From contig CM076650.1 in NCBI GenBank assembly GCA_038496675.1, forward strand, positions 9,356,269 through 9,420,268: DNA of 64,000 bases. The letters run 5' to 3'. A program made the position numbers and the translations under genes. Below are positions 21,312-36,300 of this stretch, one piece after another; positions within the stretch are counted from its first letter, which is position 1, and every line of letters begins with the position of its first letter. Source of the DNA: Rachycentron canadum (taxonomy: Eukaryota > Chordata > Actinopteri > Carangiformes > Rachycentridae). Below the pieces are notes generated by a model, which did no database searches, was not told where the DNA came from, and was given only the letters and a program-made list of their open reading frames with translations.

Positions 21312-24300
21312 ATGTGGGTCAGTCCCGAAGATGTGTTACTGGCGGGCGCATTGTGGATCACAGAGAGAGCAAATCCATATTTCATCCTCCAGAAACGGAA
21401 GGGCCACGGGGATGGAGGTGGAGGTCTGGCTGGTGAGTCCTGTCTTTATGTTGTTATAGACCAGTCAAATTCACATCTGGTGGAAAGGTGATGATCAGCG
21501 GCACAGTGGCAGCACGAGATGTCAGGTCAAGTCATAATGGGTGGGGGGGGGGTCACATTATCAATCACAGGTGGTCGCTCGTCTATTGGTAAAGAGGAGC
21601 CTCCTTTACTAATTTATAATCCAGCCTGCTGTTACAAAGAAGGGTTCAGCCTTTGGCCAAGTGTGTTGACATCAAACAGGACCACTGAGTGCAGGACAAT
21701 CCCTCCATAAATTAGGTCATATCATGGTAAAATTGGCTGAGGCTTTTCCTGCCTGCAAAGGAAATTAGATTTCAGCCGTTACAACAACACAGACAATATC
21801 AACTGTGGTTTTAGTTGTGAGGCTGTGAAGCCTCGACAACCAACCAGAGACATGGTCTACTTGCTTGTTCATGCTGAATCATTCTCCTTCTTCCTTCTCT
21901 CACTCCTCCTCCCTCCTGCTTACTCCATCCAAAATGGGTCAAACAGCAGCAGGGAGAGGAGGAAGAGGAGGATGAGGAGGAGAGGGGACATGTTTTTGAA
22001 AATGACTGGCTTCACAGTTTAACAGCATGTGGTCCTGTTCTTTGGTTTATAACGTGACCTGAATTCACTCTGGCACTTGATCAAGTACTAACAGATGAGA
22101 CTCTGCTGTGCGTCTCAAAGTGCCATTTATAGATTAGAACATGCAAAACTAAGTTGGTGAGATTGTTTACATTACATGTATATGTGGAACAGTGGCCTTA
22201 TAAATGTCCTTGTGTGGTGTACAAAAGTGAGCTTCTGGGCCACACCATTAATTCCCATATCTAATCATTTTGCACATTGAGCCCATGGTGACATGGTTTG
22301 TTTAGACACCAATTAATTTAAATATTTATATTATAAGATTAGTATCAGTTAAAATAATAAAAGACTTCAAGATAAAGTAATAAAGTAGGACCAACTTCAA
22401 GGCACCTTCAAGGTCAGTTATGGTTGCATATTCTCATATTTCAAATGATCAAAAATCAATTGCAACACATGCATCCAAGACATCAGATGCCCCAAGGAAC
22501 CCCCCCCCCCTGAATTGGTAATCCATCCTTAGTTATAAATAGTAACCCCAAGTTATTTATGTTTGACATGCTGTGAATACAGTTGGATCACAAATTATAA
22601 CATTAAAAATTTATGTCATTACTGGTTCAAGGTCAGTCAACGTGGTGTCTATATCACCAATTGATCAGTGTTGATCAGCACAGCTTCTGTTCCCTGCTGA
22701 CTGTTTCTCACTTTGTGTCGACCAGTGCCACTGCTCATTGCCTCAGCCTGATTGTCCCAAAACACAGTTGACAAAACAACCAGGTGTTTTCTGGGTAATC
22801 CAGAGACCTAAATAACCTACCATGCAAAACTCTTTTAAATCCAGTATTGTCTTAAAGTAATTGTTGCGTGTTGGACCCAGAGTTACTAAAGGGAAAACTA
22901 GATGCATTGTAGACGTTGCTGATTGTCTCCATTTGTCATAGTATATTGTTGTCATATTTCCCAGACCTACTCTGAGTAATAAAGGCGTAAAATAAACTAT
23001 ATTAATAATTAACAAGGAGACCCACAGACACCTTTTCTCAGCCTCTGGTTTGGTCTGCTATGGCAACACAAAGTGTGCTAAGTGGTGCTAGGGGATGATG
23101 TCATTGTTATGTAAATGCTGAGCTTGCTGACTTGTACCGTGTGCCAGTTGGCACACATCGCCCAGTGACACTGGCACTGTCCTCAAGCAGTTCTTCCAAG
23201 GAGAGGGGGAAGCCATCCGCAGGACCAGGACAGAGCGTTTTACAGAGCTGCATATTCTGCTCCAGTGTCAGAGCTGGCAGAGGGCCAGTGTGGTTCAGAG
23301 GGAAATGGCAAGTGTGTGTTTGCATTGATGATACATGGCTCCACCAGACAGCTGCAGCATCTGGTAGAGCTATGGGAGGCAGCCATTGCAAAAACATCAG
23401 TACAATGGCTGCGTGAACAGAGAGACACTGTGACACAGTGAGGAAAGGGATCTTTGGTTTCTCAACACATCGAAATGAAAGCCATCCATTCCTAGTTCCT
23501 CCAAAAAACATGTGATGCTAGTCAAACAGGACATCTGCTATACACTCCAAATGTGCCTAACTCACCATTAGTTTATTATTTTATTAATCCAATCATTTAT
23601 CTTTACAAACCCTAGAATGGATTGCCAAACTCAACAAAGAGCACTCATACCCTGCCAAACAGATTCAGGTGTTGGCTTCCTCTTCTTCCACTGTTCCACA
23701 ATTAACTAATGTCTTATTATCTTGCTTTATCCAACTGCAGAGACTTTAAGACTCAAACATTACTTGTAGGATAATTCAGTAGATCTTAATTAATGCTTTA
23801 AAATGGTTGTTCATATCATTTAAGATTTAAGAACATTTAGAAAGTGGTTCTTAGTAAATCTTGGGTAATTTTACCTCTGCAGGCTCCCAAACAAATACAG
23901 GTCTGCAAGATGGGATGCACCTGCTCAGCTGTGTGTTTTTGATGTTATCAACATGAAGCATTAAACTTGATAGGCTACTAGCTTTTACTAGTCACTTACA
24001 GCCTTATCTTATAGAGCGCTGCAGACATGCAACTGGAGGGACATACATCACACACTGTCAGTATCTTTCTGAGAAGAAGCAAAATGGATAAATGCACAAC
24101 AAAACTTGTTTCTATCAGATGAAATTCAGAATCAGGCTGTGGTGTCTTCCATCTTGACACGTGGAGCATTAAATTACACAACGAGTCAGGGTACAGCACG
24201 CTATTTCACAATCTATATGGTAATTACTGTTTGTCTGGAAGTGTGACAGCTACTAAACCTTTTCCTCGTAGGCCACACAGTTATCTCACACCTTATGACC

Positions 24301-27300
24301 AGTGTTTAATGTCAGTAACCTAAAAATGTTGTGAAATGATGGAAAAGCAGTGAAATATGTCTAGTGGCTTGCGCGAATGCAGTGAAACTTGTCTCAGGTT
24401 TCTGTTATCTGAGACATTATTGATTTTAAGTCTGGGGAATATTTTGCTTTTTGTGTGCTCAACACCAACAACCTGAAACAGCAGCCCTCCCCTCCAAGCT
24501 GTTTTTTTTTGTGGCACAGTGAGGATATAAACAATAGAAGTTTCCTCTTCTTCCACTGAGTGAAAAACACCAATGTTTCAGAGGAGTTGATTTGTTCTGC
24601 TCTAACAAAGGGGAGCTCTGCTTGTGTCCTTGTTTCTGAGCAGAGAAGCATCACATGATTTCATAGATTGCTCCGTTCACAAGGAGATTGCTCGCTTCAA
24701 GAAGTTCTCCAGCTACTCAGAAATAATAATAACAAGCGGAACATGTACCATGACAGCTGTGTGTTGTCTTTGTTTTGCAAGTTTTGCACCCACACATTCA
24801 GCATGTGGAAGGAAATTATCTGTGTAAAAGCAGAGGTGTGAGTCACATGGACTTTGGCTTGATGAAGCATGTGATGTTTGGGGTTTGCCTGTTACCTTCT
24901 ATTAACATCAAAATTCACCTTCACTCCAATATTACATTGGCATATTAAAAGTCTATTAAATAACTACAAAACTGCAAGATGTTGCCAAAATATATAAAAA
25001 GAAAAACTGGCTGCTTCTGTCTGGTTTGGATTTCGCTCATATTGGTCTGCCACGATGAGGGAAATGGGGGGATGTAAAGTGGTCTTGCACTGTCACTGAT
25101 CTCCTTCATTGTGCATAACCCCCAAGCTTCCTGTGTAAAACCTCAACTCACACAACGTAGGGTGAACCATTCATTTCATGCAGTTCAACTAAGGTCCAAA
25201 TGTGTTTATTTTCATGAATTTTTACCACAAGGCTTCACTTATGAAAATATAGAACATAAGTGATACAACTACCTTTTTGAGTGCTAACAGGGTAATGCAT
25301 AACAGCCTTCTCTGAGGTCAGGTCTGACTACAACTGGTTGCCTTTTTTATTGACTTCTTCAGCTCTGGAGAAAAGGTTTAAGTGGTTGCAAATATAAGTG
25401 AATATTTTAGTACTTTATTTATGTCCAGATTAATCCTCATGGCATTGTTCTGACACATCAGGTAGGCAATCAATAATATTGGGCAGAGCAAGCACCATAT
25501 AACTATGTGTCAGTATTGGGGACATCTGTCACTTCTGCATGTTATTTATCAAGACCTAAGCTGCTTTGAAGCACTGAGAGATACTGAGAAAGAGGAATAG
25601 AAGAAGGAAAATGGAAGATATATCAGTGAGGGCAGAGAGGAATTGGCATGAGTCAAATGCAGCCAAGGCTTTTAACCATTGTCCAAATGATAGAGGGCCA
25701 GGGAGTCTAAGTAACACAGGTGTAAATTCTTTGCTTGCTTGTCTTGCCCCCCCGCCCCCCAATCCGCTCTCTCTGTGACTCATACTGTGTTTGCCCTGAT
25801 GAGCTGCTGAACAAAAATAAACCTGTCTCTTATGGCAGTTGAACATATACCTCCTCTGAACCAGGGGGGAATATTCACAACCAACAGCGGCACAGTTGTG
25901 CAGAAAATGGCATCAGAATTGCAATATTACTAACAGCATATGAATTAATAAAAGGTTCCTATGTTAATTAGTCTAAAAAAAGTAAAACTTGCATCATTTA
26001 GATCCATGTTTACTTGCTAGCCCTCCTATTATTATTATTCCTGCTTTTGCTGGTACCAGCACACTATTAAACATGCATGTTCACGAGACCAAAACACCAC
26101 AGGGACCTGCTGCTCCGAGTGATGAAAAACTCTTAATCATCTTTAATAAATGAATTTAGGTGAAGATGCTCTGTAGCAAATGTTATAGAAATAAATTAAA
26201 TTAACACACTTGACAAGTATTGCACACAAGAGGAGGGACAAGTTTAAAGTGATAGTTTGGGTAATGTGATGTAGGGTAATGGCACTTGTGGCCCATGTCA
26301 AATAACATGACTGTCCCTTTAATGGGTGGATAGTCAAAAGTAGAGCAGCAGGTACCTCAGGATACCTTGGCTTTTAGTTTCGTTAGTTAGTATGGGCCAA
26401 TCTAAAAAAAAAGCAGAATCCCATATTTCACAGTAGCACGCCTTCTTGGTAAATCCATTTCTTTAAACTTGAGTCCTCTGGTTTGTAAAGTAGGCCTTTA
26501 GTGTCAAAGTAGTGTCTGAGCCCATGCTGATATAACTCACATCCACAGAAGTGTGAGTGGTACTCTCTTTGAGGTAAAGTGCCTCTTTAAAGAGCATTAA
26601 AAGTTCAAAAGACAAAGGTGGAGGAGGATAAATACTAAACAAAGACATTTTGTACAACTTTGGAAACTAAATAGGTTTATGCTAAAGGGTTAGAACAGAT
26701 CTTTAAACTGTCAAGTGATTTTCTCACCATGAATAAGTCCATTAGTTACAACTGAAAGGTTTTATGAAAGATGACTGGTCTGAAACATAAAGCTGCAATG
26801 TATCTTCTGTCAGAGGTGCATGCATGACAAACACTGTATTATATTGCATTTCATAAGGTCATTGTTGTTAATGTAAACAGCCTTTATTTCCTTTGCTGAG
26901 AATCGCTGGCGTCTGGTAAATCTTTATATGCACCATTATATTAACCCATTCATCATTTTCTCAACAACATCGCCAGCCTGTAAAGTCACACATAGGGTTA
27001 TCTGTCTGTGTTTATTGCCTGGATTCCAATAACAAAGTCAAATTTTTTTGTCGTGTTAAAAAATACGACACTATCATAGCAATCTATCCATGTCATATAT
27101 GGTGTACACAGACTGGCAGTCTAACACACCTAACAGGTCTAACCAACAAACAAATGCATTTAATGTAAAACACTTACATTCAAGCCTCAGGGTGTTTTGC
27201 ATATACTCAAACCTTGAACCACAAGACCTCGTGTTTCCTCTTTGCTTCAGCAAAACAAAACAATCTGTTACTGAAAGTTAATGCCCTTCATTTGTCGTTC

Positions 27301-30300
27301 CACTCACATTTTCTGTAAGGGCTGTTGTTTCACTGCTGAACAAATGTATAAGTTAGTGTGGATCATGAGTTAATTCGACTGTGAAGTCTCCACTGTTTTT
27401 GGACTAACACAATGGGATCTCTTTGTAGCCTTTTGTGAAAAGATGAAGTTTACTTGTGTGTTTCCTGTTAAGTGTTTGCGTCTCAGAATTTAATAATACA
27501 TTACTGGTTTTTATAGGTTTGCTGGTTGGGACCTTGGATGTCGTCCTGGACTCGAGCGCTCGAATGGCTCCATATAGGATCCTCTACCAGACTCCTGACT
27601 CTTTAGTTTACTGGATCATTGCTCATGGTATGTGCATTTTAACCCCTGGCTCAAAAACCGAGGAAATACAGGTATTTTAACTGGTTGATTTACATTGCAG
27701 GTGATTTTTTTTTTTTCATTTTAGTGATGCAGGTTTGGGTTATTCCAGTACAGACCCCTCTGTAATTCTACCCCCTGCACCTCCCTCCCCTAGTCTCCCC
27801 ACAACACATGATGCTCTAACATCCTGCCTTTTCCCATGTTAGCTGCCGAATGCCAAGCATTACATCATGCCCCGCTGGTTTTAAAGGGCAGGATTACGGG
27901 AACGGGTGCAGAAAGCCCTGCTCAAATATGAGTGGATGTGATGTTTTTCAGCACTTGATGGAGTTTAATTTTGATTTCTTGTCGTCTGTTGGTGTTTGCC
28001 TTCACTTGTTATCTTCAGTTTTTATGTGTAACAGCGCTTCATACAGTCTGTGGCAGTAAATCATGCAAATAAGTAGGTACACTCCAGACTTATTTGAAGC
28101 CGCTGCCAGTCAGTCAGAAATGGTCCTGTCTGTTTATTAGGAAAAGCTATGACACTTGCAAATATTATTTTCATTATTGATTAATGAGACAGAAACTAGT
28201 ACCATTCAATCAAACTTATTATCAGAATTTCTGCTGATTCATTTTCAGGCTGACTAATCAGTGAAATGACCAGTGTCAGTGTTATAGAAAAATAACAAAG
28301 CGGCCGTTCTACACTTGGTCTTCCTGAAAATAGAATAACAGTTCAGATCTGCTTAAGAATCTGAGGCACATTTGAAGACGTAAATAAATTAAAAAGCTAT
28401 CACTGGAAGCCTTATTTTGTCTCAGTCTCTTACAATTTTGGTTTGTCCTCCTTTACACATCCACACATGGACATGTACAGTAGTACACTAGAGTAAGTTT
28501 TAAAAAGGCATTGCATCAGGATGAGACTTGATAGTATTATGGTATTTGAAAGGGAAGTTTCAAACTGTAATTTAATTAAATAATGGCAGAAAAAAATATG
28601 AATCTGTTTTGGGACTATGTCTAACCATGTATTTAATTCAGCAGTCCCCTACTAAATGCACATATAAAAAGGGGTGATGTTTGTTTTCCCTATCTGAAAT
28701 GGAGGCCTGCTAAAGACTAGCCTTGCTTTGAAATGGCATTGGCTCCCCTCTTTGACTCTCTCTCCACCCCTCCCAGTTCTTAATTCTGTAACCCAGAGAT
28801 TGCATGAGAGTGGAACAGTCTGGCAGACGTGGCTAATGCAGTGTATGTGCACTCACTGAGGGGCTGTTTGCAGCACTGTTCAAGGATAATGGTCCACAAT
28901 GGCAGCCATTATAGCAATAAATTTCTCCTATGGCCACAAAAAAATCAGTTTCAGCCTCACTGATTACTGACAGTAACAAGATGGTCAGGCTCGTGTTTCT
29001 GTGTGAGCATAAAACAGAAGATATACATTTCATTTAACTTTGTTCTTGACATGTGACTTGAAGTGATGCGTTTGCCACCTTAAGCGTCAGCCTTCGTGCT
29101 GTCCCGCAGCTAGAGGAACTCCCAGCTCCATGTGTTGTTGACGAGTCTCTTGATCAATTGATCAGTTATCTTGTCTTTAAATGTCACATAACCAAATATT
29201 TTTTTGTTTTCTCTGATGAAAAGTTTAAGTTCCAATTTAGTATTATCGACAAATTCCAATAAATATTCACATCTGAGAAGCTGTAACCAGTGACTTTTGG
29301 GCATTTTTATGCTTAATGACTTTAATGATAAATCAATGATCATATTTGTTGCTGATCAGTTTTTGGTCTAATTGATTAATTGACAAATATATACAGGTCT
29401 AATCTGCCTCCTACAATTCACAGGTTTTAATATCAAATATTTCAAAGATAAAAACATTGTTGCATTAAGTGACTGGTGGTATTGTGGCACAATAGTCATA
29501 ATTTCTGAAACATTACACCTCAGTGCTCCTCCTGTGAACTCGCTGCCTGAGTGGTCTGACTTCCTTTCCTCCCTCCACTGCAGGAACCTCCCGGAAAGAG
29601 ATCACAGAGCACTGGGAGTGGCTGGAACATAACCTGCTGCAGACACTCTCCATCTTTGAGAACGAGAATGATATTACCACCTTTGTCAAAGGAAAGGTCC
29701 AGGTAAAATCTAAGGACTTAAAGTTCTTACTTTTCCCTGAAATAACCATTTCATTCTTGTTCATTTTCGATCCAAAAACAAGTTGAAGGTGGACTAAAGA
29801 CCCTCCCACTTTACTGAGAACTTCTAACAAATTTAATTTAACAGAGCAACCTTTCGATAACAGACACAGAGCAGAACAGGTATTAAACAGTAAATATACA
29901 TAAACACATCCATCACCCAGGCAGTTGGACCAATCACAGCAGTGCTGATAGTGCCCAAAGAGCAGAGTCTTCGGCTTTAGCTGTGCTTTTAGCTGAGTTT
30001 AATGTGTGCCATAACATCCTCCAGCCAGCATTTATGAGATGGTGGTGCAGTGTTTTTTTCCATTTGTCAATTGTCAAGCATGCAGTGCAGAGAAGGCCAC
30101 AACCGCAGTTTGCATCTTTAAATTCTCAGCCACACTGAAATAGCCTCAGAGGGGCATGTTTAAGCAGCATATGTTAAACATTGGCATCCAAAAGGCCTCT
30201 ACAGACCCGTATCGTAAACTGCCCGATCTAATGCATCAGTCTGCCTCTTACTTAACAATCCCTTTTCTTTCATGTCTCCACTCGTTACCTCATTCTTTGG

Positions 30301-33300
30301 CTTTGCATCTTGCTGCAGGGCATCATTGCAGAGTACAACAAGAACCACGATGTCAAAGAGGATGATGACACAGACAAGTTCAAAGAGGCCAGCGCCAAGT
30401 TTCGTAAACTGTTTGGGATGCCCGAGGAGGAGAAGCTGGTCAACTATTATTCCTGCAGCTACTGGAAGGGCAAGGTGCCCCGGCAGGGATGGCTCTACCT
30501 CAGCATTAACCACCTCTGCTTCTACTCCTACTTACTGGGAAAAGAAGGTTGGATGTAGACCATTTTATATCAACAGGACACATTTACATGTTTTTTTTTT
30601 CCTTATCTTTATATATTACCGATGCCAATGTTTGCTTTTTATTAATATTTCTAATCCTAATGGGTGGTTCGATACATTAATTATACAGGGTTATTGCAGC
30701 CTTGTGAAACTCACACATTTACAAACTTGAACTTAAAAGATACAAAAAAAAATGTAACATAACAAAATAGCAATCCTGCCAGTTGGATGAGATTAAAGGG
30801 AGAATATGAAGATAATCAGGCGCAGAGCCACAGAGCCTCCAGCACTGGTTTTGTACTTGAGAACCCTTTATTATAAAATTCAGCTTTGAAGTCACAAGAT
30901 ATCAGATGATATAATTCCAAGAGAACTTGTCTTAGTCTGTCTTGTCCAAATATTGTCATCTAAAGGTCTGACTATCTCCTGTGTTTTTTTTAATATGGAC
31001 TGTCAAATCATTTGTTTGATCTTTGGATTTGGAGTTTCTGTTCAATATAGTCATATGAGTTTTTCTTCTTCTGTCTCATATGCATCTATTAATAGTTGAT
31101 TCAAATAAACTGAAAGTTGACTGTCCTCCCTGTTTATTAAAGTGATATCTGACTAGGGATATCTCTAGAAATCTCTATTTTTCAATACTATATGTACTCA
31201 AGACTATATAATTGCACATTATAGTACAGTAGTACCTCTCTGTACTGTCTGCCTGAACCACATATTGTGGCCTAAACTGCTTTGTACAACATCAGTATTG
31301 GATATAGATGGCCTTTTGCAAAAGCCATATTTTGTTCTTCTCTGTTCTTCTTGATTTGTTCTTCTCTTATTAATGTGTACTTATCAGTCTTAACCTCTCT
31401 CTCTCTATCAGCCAAACTGGTGGTGCGCTGGGCAGATATGACCCAGCTAGAGAAGAGTGCCACCCTCCTGCTGCCTGATGTGATTAAGGTGAGCACCCGC
31501 ACTAATGAGCACGTCTTCTCCGTCTTCCTCAACATCAATGAGACGTTCAAGCTGGCGGAGCAGCTGGCCAACATTGCCATGCGTCAGCTCCTGGACAACA
31601 AAGGCTTTGAGCAGGACCGCTCGCTGCCCAAACTCAAGAAGAAGTCCCCCAAGAAGGTGTCGGCACTCAAGAGGTAAGGAAGGACTGATGTGGAGCAGGA
31701 ACACTTTTGCTCTTAATACCTGTTTATGACATTAATTGATTTAACATTAATGCGTTATGGTTGGCAAAGTAGTTAGTTATTCAGATTTTTAAGGACACAG
31801 GGTAAAAGTCTAAAACTGTGTTCCAAGTTGCATAACACTCATATGTGGGGAGATAAAAGGGTGTTGTGTTTTTGAACTCTGGTAGATGTTTGTGAGATTT
31901 TAATGGCTTCGAGATCTCAATTTTCTTTGGTCAAAACATTTTATGTAAGCATGGCCTTGTTTCACTCCAGTCTTTTTTTTTTATATCAGTGCATTTGCTG
32001 CTGTTGGACAGTTGTTCTTATATAATACTTTACTTCACTACACAGACACTTCATTGTCTGTGTAGATTCAGTCATTCATTCAAATTGCATAACATCAGGA
32101 AATGAAACAACAGATCTATTGGACTGTTATTTAACTTTATATGGGTCAAGCGTTCATAACAGTATAATTATATTGATGCATCAATGACTGCAACTACTAC
32201 ACCTTCAAACCAGCTGTAATGTTATATATTTTATATAAAAAAGTCATCTAATAGGACTCTGCATTCTTTAGGGACTTGGATGCGAGAGCAAAGAGTGAAC
32301 GTTACCGGGCGCTCTTCCGTCTCCCCAAAGATGAAAAACTGGACGGACACACAGACTGCACCTTGTGGACCCCCTTTAACAAGATGCACATCCTGGGACA
32401 GATGTTTGTTTCCACTAACTACATCTGTTTCACCAGCAAGGAAGAGACACTGTGCAGCCTCATCATCCCCCTGCGTGAGGTGAGTCAGCCTGTTTAAATA
32501 TTACTCTTCGGCCATTAGCATTTTGCCAAATTAAACATTTGGAATAAGTATTTTACTCGCAGCACTGTTATCAAAACAGCAGTCGCTGGAGCAGCAGTAG
32601 GTGAAGTAAATCACTAAGATATGTGAATGTGTTTAGTAGTGTTGTCTGGTAGGGGGTTGTCACTGCCTATCTGCTCTAGAAAGAGACACATACACATAAA
32701 CACACACAACACAGCTGCTTGTCATCCATGTTTAGGTTGCATTGGCTTGAGCCACTTATTAAATATTATAGTCATAAGGTTTTGTAACTTGAATGATATG
32801 TCAATTTTGTGAAAGATTTTTTTCATCAATTTCTTCAAGTGGCAGGAAAAAAGTGTTGGCCCTACACTACCTTTACCCTTTTAAAATAAATATCATTATT
32901 TTTAGCAATTAGCTACACAACAGTTGGCTACAGCTCACAGCCACAGGGTGTAAATGTATATCACCAACTCATCTCTATGTAAAGACCAGTTTGTGTTTTG
33001 ATTTGCTGATTTGTAAACCTTAACTTGGTGAGACTAGGCTATGACCTCATGAACAGCAACTTTAACCAACTCCTATTACACAAATTCCCATTACAGTCTC
33101 ATGTGGTTTCCATGGTTACGGCTGCTTGTCATTTATAATTTCGTGGTGAATGAGATTGTGAACGGTCACTGATGTCTTCCAGGTAACCATTGTGGAGAAA
33201 GCAGACAGCTCCAACGTGCTGCCCAGCCCACTCTCCATCAGTACCAAGAATCGCATGACCTTTCTGTTTGCAAACCTGAAGGACAGAGACTTCCTTGTGC

Positions 33301-36300
33301 AGAGGATCTCTGACTTTCTGCAGCAGACCACCTCCAAGATCTGCCTGGAGAGGGAACTTACTGGCAGCCTTAACAGCTCAGACGACGAGGTATGAAATGT
33401 TCAGTGACTGAAGAAATCTGTGTTTGTTTTTGTTTTTTTGTCCCTAAATGTTATTGTTTTGTTTGTAAAATAAAATACAGTTTAATTTCATGATATGCAA
33501 AGTCTGAAGAAATAATTTGAGGGAATGTGTCCCCTCCAGGTTTACTCCCAGCAAGGATCCCTGCTTTCCAGCAGCCCACAGCACAGTTTGGGTTCAGAGG
33601 GTGAGCGAACATTTAACCTCAATGACAGCAGTGTCCCCACAGCTACACAAGCCCTTATGACCATGTACCGCCGCCGTTCACCTGAAGAATTCAACCCCAA
33701 GCTGGTCAGTTAAATTATACTTTGTCAAATACAACCCAAATTTCTTAATCTTGTCATGTGTGGCACAACACAGAGAAATGTCTTATCTAATACTGCTCTG
33801 ATCTAATAATAGTTTCCATAAGAGGCTATTTGTAGTCTTGGATTCTGAATTATTAAAGCTATACATTTTTTACCAGGCTTTCTATGGTTGGCTTTTTCAC
33901 AATGTAACATTGATAGAAATTGTGCTGCATGGTGAGTTTCGTGCTAGCAGCAACCTGTAAATCTAATTAAACCTGTACCTGTTGTAATCCTTAATTAAAT
34001 GGGACTTTGACTGTATTATACAATATTACAGTATCTGTGCTCTGTGGAGTGTACAAAACTAAAATGTTGAAACTGCATGCTAATGATTTCAGTCCAAACT
34101 GTGTAGGACAGGAAAAAAAGGTTTCTGAATTGTGCTTGAGTTAAAGCATCTCATTAAACAGTTTCTCCCCTTTTCTCAGGCAAAGGAGTTCATGAAGGAG
34201 CAGGCGTGGAAAAACCACTTTACTGAGTATGGACAGGGAGTGTGTATGTACCGCACTGAGAAGACGAAGGAGCTGGTCCTCAAGGGTATTCCTGAGAGCA
34301 TGAGAGGGGAGCTCTGGCTGCTTTTCTCTGGTGAGTGAGGGAAGGCCTCTGACCCTGCAGTACAGCCTTTGATACTGTATACACTGTATTGAACGGGACC
34401 ACACCCTGTGTACTGCGTACTTACACTTGGTGTAAGCACGTGCTTACAAAATGTTGCTAAAGATTATTCAAGAATGAAACTGTCAAACACTGGCTTTAGC
34501 CTAAGTCAACGGCCTCAGACAAGATCTGAAAATGCCTGCATGTCAGATTCATGTATTTTTACTTCTGTGGACCCACAGCATTCAGTATTTCACTGAATAG
34601 AAAACATATTTATAACATGATCTCAGTTGAACATCTGTCATGTATGAGTGATTGGATTTGGCTGAATGGAAGATTTGTGCCGTCTGTTCAAAGCACCTGT
34701 GGCTTTCACTCTGTGAACAACATGCTATGTATTCAGGTACGCAAAGGCTCCAGACTTCCCTGTTTAAAAGCACAGTCATGTCTTGTGCACTAGCAGCAGC
34801 TTGTACTCATCGTCACCTGAGCAGAGCTGGGTCACAAACAGCTCCTCCTACTCTCCTGTGACCCACTTCTTGCTCACTCTGCTTGTTGTCATAGATGCTT
34901 TGTGTTAACCTTAGTCACACTCACCTGTGTCTTTATTAAACAAGTCCATCTCTTATTAGAAAAATATTTACAAAGTAATTAATGACGTGAAATATTCAAT
35001 TGCAGCCTAATTGCAGCCTCCTCTCAGAACAAATCGTTTGGTAAGCGTCTGTACTGGGGCGTCTTCCAATAAGCATGTGTACTGAAGCATGTGGAAAATT
35101 GAGCTCAGTAAAAGCTGTGGCACGGAGTAATGTAAGTAGGTGCTCCAGGTTGTTACTGTGCAGAGCCTTTGATAAGTTGCTAAACCTGCACACAGACCTC
35201 TAAGGCATTTGAAAGCCAAATACCAGTGTGATTCAAGTTACAGCCAATTTACTACTTTCTATTGCCTCAGTCATTTGTTTTTTTTTTAACATTTGTAACA
35301 CTTACTATTTTAAGATACAAACTCTATATCATCTTTTATCAAAGATATATTTATATATCTTTAAATCAAGTTCAGATTCTCTTCTTAGCTGCTCTGACTA
35401 ATGAAGAGGTAGCAAATTTAGAGTGTGTGCATTTGTAATTTTGATAGTATGATTTTTGACAATCAAAATGAAACTCAGATAAAATAAGTTTATGGTTTGG
35501 TTTCAAACTTCATCAATCGAGTTTCAAATTCAATTCAAAGCAGAAAACAAACAGCTAAGAGATTGTCAACTTAACCAACATGAGACACAGACACCACTTC
35601 ATCACATGATGGTTACGTAACCATTTGGAATATGCTACATAATGTTAACTGCTTTTTTATTTGGTCTTGTTCTTGTACTTTAACTTGAATTCACTTTGTT
35701 TTGGAGCAATGAAATTTATCTTATCTTATGTTTTATGGTTTAAATATTTAATATTTGTTTCTGGATGAAAATTCCTTAAATTCCCATGTTTTTTTTCTTT
35801 CCACAGGGGCGATCAACGAGATGGCCACTCACACTGGATACTACGAAGACCTAGTGGAGAAATCGATGGGAAAGTACAACCTGGCTACAGAGGAAATAGA
35901 GAGGGATCTGCACCGCTCTCTGCCTGAGCACCCGGCCTTTCAGAATGAGATGGGCATCGCTGCCCTCCGCAGGGTCCTAACCGCCTATGCATTCAGAAAT
36001 CCCAACATCGGATACTGTCAGGTAAACACGTTGCTGTTTGAGTTTCCACATGAGCTGGCAGAAAACTGGTAGTGTTTGACAGTACTTGTTTTTATCCTTC
36101 TCTACATCAACTCCATAGGCCATGAATATTGTGACATCTGTGTTGCTGCTCTATGCCAAAGAAGAAGAGGCTTTTTGGCTGCTCGTGGCGCTCTGTGAGA
36201 GGATGCTGCCCGACTACTACAACACTAGAGTTGTTGGTTAGTATGTGCATCTGCTTGACATTCAAATGGTTGAATGTGCTCTTTTGTGTAGTGATGTGTG

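Noticed and set aside
33106..33119. RFX/X-box-like GTTTCCATGGTTAC before tbc1d9 exon 7
   Set aside because: One mismatch in a half-site, and intronic position next to an acceptor; likely chance.
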